Assembly (NCBI GenBank): GCA_949316235.1
Contig: OX438745.1
Span: forward strand, 9,677,001 to 9,741,000
Length of the DNA stretch: 64,000 nucleotides
Direction: 5' to 3'
From: Oegoconia quadripuncta
Lineage: Eukaryota; Arthropoda; Insecta; Lepidoptera; Autostichidae
A model generated the notes under the pieces. The model worked only from the letters and a program-made list of their open reading frames with translations. It was not told the DNA's origin and searched no databases. Position numbers and translations under genes: made by a program. This document shows, piece after piece, positions 20,108-35,100 of this stretch. How positions within the stretch are numbered: position 1 is the first letter of the stretch; each line of letters opens with the position of its first letter.

Positions 20108-23100
20108 CTGTAAACGAGACAGAAGTATATCAAATAAATGACTATATCTCTGTAACCCAGTTACTCAAAATGAAATACCATTTCCAAATTGGTTTAGCTG
20201 GTTCAACAAGGCAATAGCGTTTTGTTTGGAAACGATGAACTGGATGTATAGTATGTTCTATGGTATGTATTTTTATTTGTTATTTATATTGATATTGTAC
20301 AATAACGGTGTATTTTGATTTGATTTGATAAAGAATTTGGAAATATTATGATTTTGCATCTCTTAGGTAAATATTTATACCACCTATCAACTGTCCGCCA
20401 GATCGCATTTAAAGCTTAATGTAATACAGTATAATGACCAAAAGTGTCCGTATACCTTCTACATTATTTCTTTTTAAATCATATTATTTTGTTCTTACGC
20501 AACTTTTCTGTCTCTTTAAAACAACCCAAAGTCACTTTGACACAGGATCGTTTACGCATTTCCCCTGCTATTGCTCTCGCAAGTTAAAGACTGTACGGTA
20601 CAGCCGTACATTTTTGTAGTATGAGCGAGCTGGCTCGAAGGACCATAAAGATGTACTATCTGCTACTGCTGTACACCATTTTAATATGATAATAAATAAA
20701 AGAAACTATATTGTTCGGTAGGATTTATTGCTACGTTAAATGATTGGCTATGAGTTATGTGTCCGCCGTGATTCAAGTGTTAATGAATACTAAACGATAG
20801 AAATGATTAATTATATAAAATAGGTAAATCGCGGCGCTTTGCTGATACTACAAAAATGTATGTAGTGTCTATACAGACTTATACCGGATGAGTTATTTCA
20901 CCGCAAAGAAAAAAATGGGGCATATTAAGTCAAGCCAAGCCAATTTCATATAAATAATATAAATAAATAATAAATATTTCGGACACTTACACCAATCATC
21001 TAGTCCCAAACTAAGCAAAGCTTGTGCTATGGATACTAGATAACGGATAAATATACATAAATATTTATATAAACATCCAAGACTCGGGAATAAATGTTCG
21101 TATTCATCACACAAACATTTACCCCTCGCGGGATTCGAACCCCCAACCGTTGGTTTCGCTGACAGGGTCACTATACACTACACCAACCGGTCGTCAAAAG
21201 TCCAAAGTAAGTGAAACAGAAGGTATTGGCATAGATAGTTTTTTTTTTTTTTCATTTTCAAAACGGTAATCGAATAGCCTAATCCACATAATTACTACAC
21301 TAAATTATAAAATAAAAAAAAACTTGGACAAAATATGGGTTCCTAATAATTTTCGCGTGATAGGAACCCTAAGAATCCCGCCAGTCACATATCAATCTCC
21401 GGGATGAGAGCGTCGATGATGGATTTGAAAAAAAAAACAATTGACCTACCAATGCCAATAACTTCTATTTCACTTACCAAATATGCCCTATTTTCTCCTT
21501 ACAATGATAAAACTCATCCGGTACATACTTGTAAATAAATAAATTAATATCCTTGGACACACAGCGCCATCTAGTGCCAGTTTAAGCAACTATAGGCTTG
21601 TGTTGTGTACACCAGATGGCTGATATACTACATAAATATTTTTTTTTTGTAAATAAATACTTATTATAAATGAAAACATCCCTAACTCGGGTACACGTGT
21701 CCGTATTCATCATAAAAACATTTGCTTCTTGCGGGATTCGAACCCGCGACCTTTTGGTATAGTGGTCAGAGTTTCTAACCACTACACCAAATAGGTCGAC
21801 ATGACATAACTTGTGTTAAGATATTGAACATGTGTGTATCCATATAATAGATTTATGAGTTATTAATTAAAACAGTCATTATGTAGCAGCCATCGGGGTT
21901 TTACTTACTTTATTCATTTATTTTATTAATTATCTTTAGTCCACCCGTTTATGGCAACCCTATAAACGCACAGCAGTGGCCTAACCTCACCGCAGTAGTC
22001 GATATACACATACCATTCCATTTTCCTTATGCAGCACCTAACGACATACGTGTGAACGAAAGTAAATAAAACCCCGATAGCTGCTAAATAATGACTGCTT
22101 TAATTAATAACTGATAAATCTATTATATGGATACACACACATGTATAATAGCTTAACACGAGTATATATTTCACGACCTGTTTTGTTTAGTGGTTAACAG
22201 ACTACTTACTATATCAAAAGGCCTGCCACATTTTATGAAAATTGATTCAGACGTTTCGAACATGTATGGTTTAATACAATTGCTGTGCATGTTATTATAT
22301 TTAGAACATCGGGGTTTTTTTATTTTAAATATATTTTCTACTAACTTTCCGCCCGCGGCTTCGCCTGCGTTGAATAGCTTTATAGCGGAAATTTAATTTT
22401 CCCGCAGGAATTATTCACTTTATCGGAATAAAAAGTATCCTATTGTTTTAATCCAGGGTATGATGTACCAATATACCAAATTTCATCCGAATCCGTTCAT
22501 CTGATTCACATTGATCAACAAACAAACATCCAAACTTTCACAATTATAATAATAAATAAATATTTGGGACACTTACACCAATCATCTAGTCCCTAACTAA
22601 GCAAAACTTGTACTATGGATACTAGATAACGGATAAACTTACATATATATTTATATAAACATCCATGACTCGGGAATAAATGTTTGTATAATATTAGTTA
22701 CATTAGATTATTAAATATAAATATTGCTTGTTAAATAAGCAAATTCGTAATTTGATAAACCAGATAATGGTCTATTTCTAAATGCTTCCTCGTACGTCAA
22801 ACCCTAAATGTAACTTATTCTTTTGCATGGAAATGTACCTCAGTCTGTTTAAAGTATTGTAGGTTTGTGGTTTTATCTGGCAAGGCGCCAAGACGTCTCG
22901 TTAATTTTTCAAAATTCAAAATTATTTATTATCAGTAAAATATTAGTTTTAATACATGAGTTGTTAAGGTCTTCTTGTAAGTATAGCAATACCTGTATCA
23001 GAAGATCTCACTCTTCCATAGCTATGTTATATTACTTTACTAAATAAAACAGACAGTGTAAATTTAGTAAGAAACTTAACAATAATAATAAAAAGGAATA

Positions 23101-26100
23101 CTTGAGTGAGAAATTGTGAGAGTTTAATTAACTGTTATGAAAGTTCAACGTGGACGTATGTAGCTATGTGAAACACACACACACGCACACTTTAATCGTT
23201 ACTAATTAAAGTTAAAATGTTAATTTTGTAGTTTTAAACGACATTTGACATTTTTAGAGAGCGCTTGTTAGTGAAACTAGAATAATAATGACACTAATAC
23301 TCAAAATTAACTTGTTATGAATGCATGTTCAGTCGATTGTAGGAACAGTAGGCCAACACATCTTTTTCGCGCTAATTGTTACAATACAATACAATACAAT
23401 ACAATACAATACAATACAATACAAATACTCCTTATTGCGCAAAATAATTTACAATATTTTTTGATGATAACAATTGAACACAATTCTTAGTGGATAAAAC
23501 AGCGTCATCTCAATAAATGGCCAAAATAACCAATTCTTTTTAATCTGTACTCACAACCTATAATTGTTGACATAGAAATGCAAGAAAAAATTACAATATT
23601 GATTAAAAAAGTAATACATTATGTTCGTTATACTCAAAAGATACTCTCATGTTTATCGGTAGTTTTTATGTGGTGAATTATATTTTTTTACAATATTAAT
23701 CAGCATTTGATACAACGTTCGCGAACGAAGTCGGTGTGTGATTGAATTCCCATTGGCTCCAACTTCCAACACCAATGAGGTGGTGCCATTTTGTTTGTTT
23801 GAACGACCCGGTCCATACAGAATAATATATTATACTAGCTTTCCGCCCGCGACTTCGTCCGCGTGGAAGGTTTTATCAAAATCGGTTCAACAAAAAAATT
23901 TACCTATATAATTATTCCAGGTCTCAATCTGTCTACCCACCAAATTTCATCCAAATCCGTCCAGCCGTATAGGCGTGAAGAGGTAACAAACCTACAGACA
24001 TACACACACAATTTCGCATTTATAATATTAGTTGGGATAAGTCTACGTAAGTAATGCTTGCTTACTACGCGGCGTTAAGGTTTTGGTGGCAGTAAATTGA
24101 TGTACCGTTTGCCCGAAGATAGCCTAAAGTTAGTGTCATTGGACTGTTTATTATGTTAGACGTATCATTGGGATCATAAGTGTATATACAGTACCAGCTT
24201 GAACGATTCAGATTTTTAAGAATGCCTTTGAATTTCAAACAGAAAATATGAAGACAAATATCTTATATAAGATCATTATTCATATCAGTTCATTATGTGT
24301 ATACTTATGAACAAGCTTATTCATTAGGTAGGTATACTTTAATAGTTAAGTATTTGCAATTCCCTTCTGATATTAGTACTTTTTATGTAGATAAAATTGA
24401 AAATAAAAGAAAGTTATTTGATGTTACGATTAATATAACGAGCAATATTGAAGAATTTAGTTAATTTTATGATAATTTCAAAATTAATCATACCAATTGG
24501 TAGGTATCTTCACTAGATGGGGGAATTACAGTCAGTACAAGGAAATCTAGTGCGGCTCAAATAGATTAATGAGCCGCACGAGATTTACTTAGAACGACAG
24601 TAAATTTCTTGTAGATGTGAGGGTAATTTTGCTTCTAGTGTGTTAACTGACGAAATGAAGTGAACACGGTTGTGTGCCGCGATGTTGAGAGACGACTGCC
24701 AGTTGGTCGCGCAGTGGGGACAGGTTATAAACAATTGAATTTACCCCGATTCACGGGTAAAAGTGACTCAATTTTTTTGGACAATATTGTAGTGTGTCAT
24801 ATTAAGATCTTATTCGCACGATTAATGTATATCATCCAGTCAAAAGTTTGCATTTTCAATTATATTGTTGAAGTCTCTTTTCAAGACAATAAAGTTTACT
24901 TTGTGGCAGACTGTACAAGTTCAGTAACCCCATTATAAATTGGCTTAATTTCAAAGCACGGAAGCGTGAGGTGTGACTTCGAGCCAGGGTTGTACCACTG
25001 AATTATATATCAGTATTATATGTTATGTATATTATTCCGTGAATAATTCACGGAAAACATTTATTTAGAAATGGTACTGCAGTGGGAATAATAATAATAA
25101 TAATATTGTTAATATTTTATGAACGGTATTTGCTGAAGTAAAACATTATGAAGAAACTAGCATACATACCAGAGAAGAAACAGGGAGACCTGAGTCATGG
25201 AGTAGGAAATTTAAACGAGCATAATAGAGAATGTTTTGAAGTGAACAAGAAAATAAAGAATTTACTTAGTGCTTATCTATTAAATATTAATAGAATTACA
25301 TTAAACATATGCATAAGGTACTTATTTTGTATTATTTATTTACCTACTATATGTTGGGATTACTTATTAGTTAACTGTATACCTTCAATCTACTTTTCTT
25401 TAGCTATCTGTATGATTGACTGGAAGTTATCTCTCTATGAGGGTCTCGCATCAGAAGCTTCAGTGACAGACAGCATCATATTTAAGTAGCTCTTAAAGAA
25501 GCATTTGCGTATTCTGGCACAAAATATGTATATAAAATGTATACATGTACCTAATTTTAAATAAGTATTAAACGGTATGTTGGCAAATTAAATTACCCAT
25601 AAGTTTGGGGAGAAACTTGTCTGTTGCTAGCAACCCTATTTCTTTAACGTATGCGAAGCGAATGGCGCGAAATGGTCCATCGAAGGTCAATGGTGTGTTA
25701 CAAAACTTATGAAATTCCAATCAGGTGCTGGTAAATCGATGTAAATTAACCCGTATTCTTGTGATATTAGAGTACATGCTGAATGTCTTGTGCGTATAAA
25801 TTTTATTCGTGAATTGAGGTTACAATAGGCATTGTTTTTTGGAGCAGTGTTTTATACAAAGTGGGAGTTATCGATTGTTTATGAATATCACATCAGCCAC
25901 AGGCCATCGACTGCTGAACTTTCAGCTCCTGATTTTTAGAGTGACCGGTTGGAAGAGCCCTGCATTCAGCGACTTTCCGCGACCTTTATCAGGTCGTCGT
26001 TGAAATGTAAAGTTTTAATTAATATAAGTTGCTGACGTAATATAGGGTCGTTGATGTAATGTAAACTTGTTCATCCAAGGCAAAATTGTTGATATAATGT

Positions 26101-29100
26101 GAAATTGTTTAAAAATAAATAAATACCCTTGGGCATACTCACAATGCTACCTAATTTTGGACTAAGCAACTACTTGTATTTCATAATACATCTGACATTC
26201 ATATGCCAGATGGTTGATATACTAAACAATGCATTTTTAAAACATACATCATCATCATCAACAGCCCGTAAATATCCCACTGCAGGGATATAGGCCTTCC
26301 CTCGTATATGAATGAAAACTATATAAATGAAAACATCCATGATTCGGGTACACGTGTCCGTACACGCTAGAGGCATATACAAATATATGCCTCTAGCAGG
26401 ATACGAACCCGCAACCTTTTAGTATATTAGTCAAGGTTTCTAACCGCTACACCGAATATGTAGTGAAACGTCATAGGTTTATGTAACGCAACATTGTTGA
26501 TGTAAAGTTGTCAATTTAATGTAAAGTTGATATTATAATGTAAATTTGGTGATGTATTAAAGTTGTTTTTGTAATACAAAGTTATTGATGTACATAAGCA
26601 GAATACCATCGGTCATGGCTTAAAAATCTCCCAAGCACATTACACTCCCACTTTCAAATTATAAATAAGTACCTACTTTATAATCACAGTTTAACATCTA
26701 CCAGTGCATTGTCAATTGTTAATGGCCCTACCAACGATAAGTTAATGTTTTGTTATGCAAATATAATTTATAATTATAATAAATACTTGTACTTAAGTGC
26801 GTTAATGGCAGTAGATAGGTAGGTAACCGCCTCCGTGGCTCAATGTAAACAACATTGGGTTTACAATTCGGAGGTCGCGGGTTCGATCCCCAGCGGGGTA
26901 CATGCTTAAGTGCAGGTACAGGTTGGTGGTAGGGCATTTTAAATGTCCACCTGGCTAGCTACCACCATCTTATCTAAATCTGCCGCCAAGCAGCAATGTT
27001 AATAGCATTGTTGTTAATAGCCAGTCCCCCAAATGTGTGGGTGTTTCCGGGTCAGTACAGTAGTATCAGGTGTGATTGACGTCAAGACGTAACATGATGA
27101 TAATAGTAATAATAATTAATAATAAATGTCTTTGCACAAACACGCAGCGCCTTCTAGATCCACAGTAAGCATCTAGGCTTGTGATAACACAAGCCTAGAT
27201 GCTTACTCTCATATCCATAAGGATACAAGATGGTTGACAAACTACACAAATACATTTTTTTTTGTAAATCAATACATGTATAAATGAAAAAGATCCATAA
27301 CTCGGGAAAACATATCTGTATTCATCATTCAAACATATGCCCCTAGCGGGATTCGAACCCGCGACCATTTGGTATAGTAGCAGAGTTTCTAACCATAACA
27401 CCAAACAGGTCGTCAAACTATAGTCATATACATCAAACAATAGTGTAGGAAAGGTTTGTTGAAATCGTTATTAGTTTCGTATAGACGATGCTAAGCAACA
27501 TCGGGCGGAGTAACAAAGCAAGTCAAACCAATTACCACCTTTTTGCCCGACCACGGCTAAGCCAAAAGAGCAGTAATGTGTTCACCGTCTTTGTATGTAG
27601 GTATGTTACCACCTACAGCCTAATCGTGGTCGCGTTACATTTGTTCAAGTTCCGAGTGTCATCTAACTAATATTATAAATTGGAAAGTTTGGATGTTAGT
27701 TTGTTTGTTGCTCAATCACGGCGAAACGGCTAAACGGATTTGGATGAAATTTGGTATATAGGAAGAATATACCCTGGATTAAGACATAGGATACTTTTTA
27801 TACCGATAAAGTGAGTAGTTTCCGCGGGAAACAAATTCAACATATCCGCATAAAAGCTATTCCACGCAGGCGAAGCGGCGGGCGGAAAGCTAGTAGGCTG
27901 TAAATCCTATTGTTTGTTTGTAAACGGTTTATTGTACATAAAGAAAATACATGAATTACATAGGTACATAGATTGATTACAACGGCGGGCTTGTAATTAT
28001 GGAGAACCGGAGATTGGGCGTAGTTTTTAAAAGTCGAAATCCTTCAGATAACTTCACTGTTCTGGATCATCCATTTTATATTTTCACTTAAATCACGGGT
28101 GACTGAGGTCCAGATTGTGCAAAAAAAATTGTATATACCCCTGTTAATGAGGAGGAATGCAGGTAAAAGTGAGTAGAAGAGCCAATAAAATTAACAGGCT
28201 CTGATTTTATCTAATAACCTAAATAGAATATTGATATTACCGCGCTGGAACGAACCCGCAACCTCCATTTTGTAGGAGAAAATGGTGTCTAATAGTTCAC
28301 TGTTGGACATCCCGCTTTCCATCTAATCTTACTACTGACTCTTGCCCTCACCAATTTGTCTCATTTTAGGGAAAGTTCAAATAATGAACTTCTAATTGTC
28401 ACGTACCCACAAAATACACGAATACCTACTCATATTGCCGCGAACGACCGACCATTAGGCAAAGTATCGGTTTGTACTTGTATAATGGCCCCTATATTAT
28501 GTGTAATTGGGTGACATAGCTAATCACAGAGTTGACGTACTTATCCGGTAAATCAACTTCATTCAACTGATACTATGGCTTGGATGGCTTTTATAATAAG
28601 GTTCCAGTGGACATTCAAAATTTACCTTTAAATAAATTCAAAACCATCATAAAACAGAAATTATTTACCAAAGGCTACTATAAAATTTCTGACTATCTGG
28701 ATGATAAGCAAGCATGGACATAGACCGCTCGGCGATATTCAGTCTAAATATACAATACAATATAATTGTAACCCAGACTTATTTAAAAGAGCAACCATTG
28801 AGTTTATTGCTCGTTCTTCTCTGGGGAATCAGCTTTGTGAATGAGCAATAATGTCAAAAACTTTATTAATAAGATAAAAAATGTGACCTTGTCAAGTAAT
28901 AATTTTTATCCTACGAAATAACATTTAGTTATTTCGTAGGAGTTATAGGATGCAACTTGCGTGAATAAACTTGAACTATCCATCTGCATGTATCAAAGCG
29001 GGATCAGAGTGCGGAATTCCGTACTTCATCGATAACGATGTCCAATCAGGAAACGTCAAACTGCCGAGCGAGCTATCAGCTAACCAATCACATGTGAGAA

Positions 29101-32100
29101 CGTAATCAACGACGATATCGATGAAATTACATAACAACCCCACCGCTGCAACCTCGGCAGATAATATACAGGTCTCAGTGGAGTTCTCTATAAAGACTTG
29201 TCGAATTGCATGATTGAATTTTTCATTAAATTTTTTTTTTTTTTTTGTGTTATTATTGTGAATCTAACTAATATTATAAATGCGAAAGTTTGGGTGTTTG
29301 TTTGTTTGTTTATTTGTTTGTATGTTTGTCTCTTGCTCAATCACGGCGAAACGGATGAACGGATTTGGATGAAATTTTATATATAGGTAGAATATAACCT
29401 GAATTAAGACATAGGCTATTTTTTATCCCGATAAAGTGAGTAGTTCCCGCGGGATAACTAAATTTCTGCGATAAAGTTATTTGACCAGGCGAAGCTGCTG
29501 ACGGAAAGGCAGTCTATGTAAGACATCTTACTTATTATAGGATTTGAATTCTTGTACCGTTCTCTCAATAAACGCATGTACCTAAATATCTTGTATTTTT
29601 CCATATTCCTAAGAAAAACAATACACTTTTACACCTTACTATATAATAAGTTACCTACATAATTTTCTAAATCATTTCATATGTACAATCATATTCCCTC
29701 AAAATTATTTAAATCTTGTCAAGTGTACGCTTTGTTGACATTTATTTTATTCTTATATCAATATGGAAGTTGTTTTACTGTTTCAATATTTGAACTGTGT
29801 CATCTCCTCATCGCTGAGACCCTTTCCACATCCGTTTCACTTTCGCGGCTGAACTGTGACCTTAGTACTTCGTGACCTATGCTCATTTCTTACTATCATC
29901 ATGCACTTTCTAGAAATCTGAATTTCGTTAGTGTCTAGTACAGAAGGGCGTGACATGCATGCAATATAGTTGGAGATGAAAGGAATTTGATGAGGTTTAC
30001 TTTGCCTCAGCATCGGTGGCTCAGTCTCCCAATTTGGCAGGTCCACGTTCGATCCCCAGGCAGGCCATGCACCAATGAGTTTTTAAATGTAATTTAATAA
30101 CTTATTTGCATTTATCCGACTGCTCTTAAACGGCGAAGGAAAACATCGTGAGGAAACCTACATGCCTGAGAAATAAAAATCGAAGGCATCTGAGTTCCTG
30201 ACTCATATAGGGCCAGCGTGGCGGACTATGGCCCATGCTCCCTCAATATTTGGGAAGGTCTATATCCCGAAGGTATATATGTTTACGGACTGATGATGAT
30301 TTTGCATAGGAGGACGCCTTATTGGACTTAAGCACAGACATATAAAGAGTACAGATTGAACCTAGAGCTCAGGTCGAGTTCTCAAGAAAGGAGGAGGTTA
30401 CAAGTTTTGGAGGTTACAATCCCCACTGGTGGGTCACAGCCTCATCTTCTACCATCCGTTCTACAACGGATTGATGAATTTGAATCAGACAAGAGCAACT
30501 TTGGAAGTTGTTCTTTTCTAATTACCGTTTTTGACTGACTGCCCCAGGAAGGAGGGTATTAATGTGGTTTCGAGTGTGTATAAGTATGTATATAAGTATG
30601 TATGTATGTGGATTTCTATGTTAGGCTAAACGCCTTAACGGATTTTGAAATGAAAGGTATCGTTAATTCCCTCCTCCCCACCCAACAAGAAGTGTAATTG
30701 AAGTGAAGATGACCGGTTGGTGTGTCAGCGAAACCAACGGTTGCGGGTTCGAATCCCGCGACGGGTAAATGTTTGTGTAATGAATAAAAACATTTATTCC
30801 TGAGTCATGGATGTTTATATAAATATTTATGTATGTTTGTTCGTTATCTAGTATCCATAGTACAAGCTTTGCTTAGTTTGGGACTAGCTGATTGGTGTAA
30901 GTGTCCGAAATATTTATTTATTTATTTACCGTTCAATCTGTCTTGATCCCCAGTGCCATAGAATACATTTTTAACCGACTCCCAAAAAGAGAAGGTACTA
31001 TGTCGTATGTATGTTTTTTTAATATGTATCTTCCATCATCATTCCATATACCCATATTTTTGTCAATTGTTAACTGATTTTGATAATTGTTTTTTGTTTG
31101 ATAGAGTTTGTCACCATCCTCTCCTATAAAAATTTGGTTATGATCTGATGATGCCCTCCGGCGATAGAGAACCTTACTGAAGTCGGTTACCTTGCCAATT
31201 TTTAGCTGTAGTCTAGTAAAAAAGTTAGACTGTGAACTTAAATTTTTTGTAGAAGATGATAAGATCTCCTAAAACAATTTTCAAAAAAATTTACCAAATG
31301 CCACTTTACATTTTCTAAAAATATTTTATTGAGTCGTGATATTTGTCCTGGGTGAAGTTTTCCATAAATATAAAGAAGTTATTTATCGTTTTTTTTGAAA
31401 ATGTTTACAGGAGCCCTAAGTTTATTCTCTGACGTAATGTTTTACCAATTTCAGTGGTAATTTTAGTAGTAATAATAGTAGTAGTCTATGATTTATTACT
31501 AAATACCTATATTATATCTAAAGCAAGCAAAATTCTATCATCGACAGGAACCCTATCCATGTGATTTACAAACAAACAAACAAAATATTCTTTATTGTAC
31601 AACAATAAGAATCATAACACAACGATAAATAAAAAAAAGGGATAGTACAATTTGGCGGCCTTATCATTAAAAACGATCATTTCCAGGCAACCTGTAGGTA
31701 GCGTGAGCGGTAAACTAATTTTAATAAAATAAATAAATCACCCATATAAATACATTCGTTATTTATATTTATAAATACATTACGATTTAAAAGTGTATGC
31801 TTACTGAACTACTGGTCAATTATTTGGCAAAAAATTCAAAATGGCGGTCGCTAAATACAGAATATGCTTACGGTTTTTTTTTTAATTTAAACTTAAGTTG
31901 TTAGTCAAACTTATTAACGTGCAGTATCAAGCAGACCCTTTCACTATTTAAGTAAGTTTAGATCAATCTAGAAAGCTGCCACCGACTTGTAGAACAATGT
32001 TAGCAATCATTTCGACCCACATTAGGGCCGCAGGGCTTACGGGCATGTTACTAAATTATTGTGATAGCATTTATTTTATCACGTTTTGAGCTATTTATTT

Positions 32101-35100
32101 CTCACGATAGGAGGCGAGGGTAATTGCGATTTCAAAGTAGAAATGTGAAATATCAGACTATTTAGATGATAATCATCCCTGAATATATTGAGATCGTTCG
32201 CATGCCAGGCTATTTCACAATTAATAATGAAATAAAAAAACCTTTTTATAATATTAAAACCTTTATGTAAAATCAAAGTCTGATTTTAAAAGAGCAACCC
32301 TTCCAGTTTCTTGTTTGTTTTTCTCAGGGGAAATTGCACTTTGAACAAGCAGTAGCTTAGAAAATGTAAAATTGATTATTTTAAGTGTACTCTGTGTACC
32401 TACAAAATAAAGCATTTTTGACTTTGACTTTGACTTTATGAATCTAAAAGACCAAGATTTGTTGAGTGAAACAAAAGATAGATTTTTGATCATGTCTAAA
32501 ATATTTTTATGGAACGAAGTCCTCAAACATGAAAATCTAACAAAAGCATCAAGAATAATAGAAATTTATTATTGAACGAACCCGTCTACTCCCGTAGATG
32601 TCGTTAAAGGCGACTATGGGACAACACCAAAAACATCTACAGACTAGCACATTTCAATGACAACAGTTTGACGACCGATTGGTGCAGTGGATAATGACCC
32701 TGTCAGCGAAACCAACGGTTGCGGGTTCGAATCCCGGGAAGAGTAAATGTTTGTGACATGAACACGATCATCTTATTCCCGAGTCAGTTTATACAAATAT
32801 TTATGTATGTTTATCAGTTATCTAGTATCCAGAGTACTTTACTTAGTTTGGGACTGGATTGGTGTAAGGGTCCGAAATATTATTTATTTATTTAACGGCG
32901 ATTTGGTTAACCCCCTATTTTTTAATATTAGCGATTTCTTTCAATTGAAAACAACCGACACGGAAATACGATATGAAAATGCCACTAGTGGTCACCCTTC
33001 TAAGGATTGAGTGTGTCTGAAGTTTCTGAACTTCGCGAAAACGAAGGCAATTGCTTCGTGTGTTTAAGTCTATACAATGATAAGTATTCGTTAAAATCTT
33101 TAACGTCTTACCATCTCCATTCTTCACCATCTCAAACAATTATTCTTAAAGAAATATTAAATCAATACAAAGAAATACTTTTTGTAGTTGAATAAATAAA
33201 TGTCCACGAGACACGACTGCATGACTATAAGACATATCTCTGTCAAATTCGGATGAGAAACACAATGTCTTACAATCATATCACTGACTTGGCATACTTC
33301 CATTTAATAGAATAGCTATTAATTGAATAAAGAGGTACCATAAAACGCATCAAAGGCTTTGCCAATTCGTAAGTAATAGTAAAATCTTGTGTGTATCGGA
33401 TCACGCACGCGCATCGAATATACTTTTTAAGATACAGAGTTTTTAACACTACTGCCTTTCCAATATATGCTACATACAGAATAATCTTACACAATATTCA
33501 TTTACCAATAACGTTAGATTTAATTTGATAACACCAAACACATTTCAAAATTCCATTTGTCCCACGACCAACCCTCAGGTTTCAGCTGAATACCAATGTT
33601 TTGCCCGCCTCGGGCAAATCCATACACTGAGCCTTTTTGTATACTGCGGCACACACATGATATTTGTTGTTTCTGTACTTGTGTTTTATTGTTTTAGTTG
33701 TATTTTTCATATGTAAATTTGTTATGTGGGTGTACATGGATGCAAATAAATGCTTATCTATCTATCTACATTATTAGAGTCCAATCTGTTGAGGTTCTTG
33801 ATTAGAGAGACATAAAAAAGAAAGTCCAAATACTTAATTTACTGAGTTTTTTTTTTTTTTTTTTTATGCATAACGGGTTGGTACTTTTGACTACCGTTAA
33901 TTGACAAAACAATACAGTTGTGACAAGTAGGTGAGCTCCGCGTGAGAGCAGGAATGACTGAAGGACCAGGGGGTCGCTACCCAAAATTGCTGATCACGTA
34001 AAAATCGATATGATACTTCCGGCCGATTTCGGCCCTGAAGACCACTTCGACTCCTAATCGGTTTGGCGCTGGTGTTTGAAGGTGGCTAACATAGCCGATC
34101 CTTGTGGTACACTCCCGTGCAAAATGTGGTCACGTAAGCACACCTTCCACGTAGTGATAATGAATGGCACGGTGGATGGGTTTTCAGCTGGCATGCAGGG
34201 TCGCCATGTGATAATGTGGTTGGTCGCTATGTGGTATTTTAGATGGTGGTTAGTTGAAGGACGGAGGGTTCCGTAAATAAGACTCGTTATCTATTGTGAT
34301 GTTGCACGAACAAGGCCGTTTAATCAGTAACAAGCCTATATATAATATTTGTATCGGCGTTGACTAAGCGATATGCGTTTATGTTGCAGTAAACCATTAC
34401 GCTACGGTTAAACACCGAAATAAGGCGAGGTTATCAATATACTACAGCGGGTGGACGGGTTTTCAGCTCGTCGCGTTTAGCGTCGAGGTCAGCTTTACGC
34501 TGCTCCTTTGGTTTATGTCATTTTGTGTAGAATTTCTATAATTTTTTTACACTACATAAGTTATGTCGTGTCGTACCAAGAGGTTAAAACGAGGGCGGAA
34601 AGTAGAGAGACATGGTCGTTACTCCACCGACAAGAGCATAGCTCTTAAATTGAAGAAGAAGAAGTTATATCAATAGCCTTATGTCCTAACAGCCTCTTCT
34701 CACTAGAAAGGATACTGGCAATGACCTACCACGAAGGCTCAGTTCGGATTGGTGGATTTCAGTCAGATTAAGTACCACTTGACAGCATAGGTTTTTAAGC
34801 CGCATCAGCTGTATATAGGTCACACTCTTCAAGCACGAAAACATTCATATGAAAATGTCACCCATATAAGGACAATCTTTACTTCCGATAATCTTCATAA
34901 TGTATCACGTGGACAGAGTAGCTATCAGTGATGGAATAAATATATTTTCTAACAAATCAGGAACTAGTAAATATTTAAAAAAATCTCCGATTGCAATTAA
35001 TTTTTATTACCCAAGAAATTATATTTAGAAAATATAAAGTAGGTTCGCATTATTTTTTTTTGGAAAAAATTATGATCTTAGTCTTCCAAGACTCAATGAA

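Noticed and set aside
23381..23424. CRISPR-like or functional array at the ACAAT repeats
   Set aside because: Simple pentamer run without spacers, continuous with a LINE 3' end that has a second copy at 55185.
25148..25489. 113-codon ATG-started frame on the plus strand in intron 2
   Set aside because: Ile/Leu/Tyr-rich composition expected of AT-rich DNA, no signal peptide, domain or promoter context seen.
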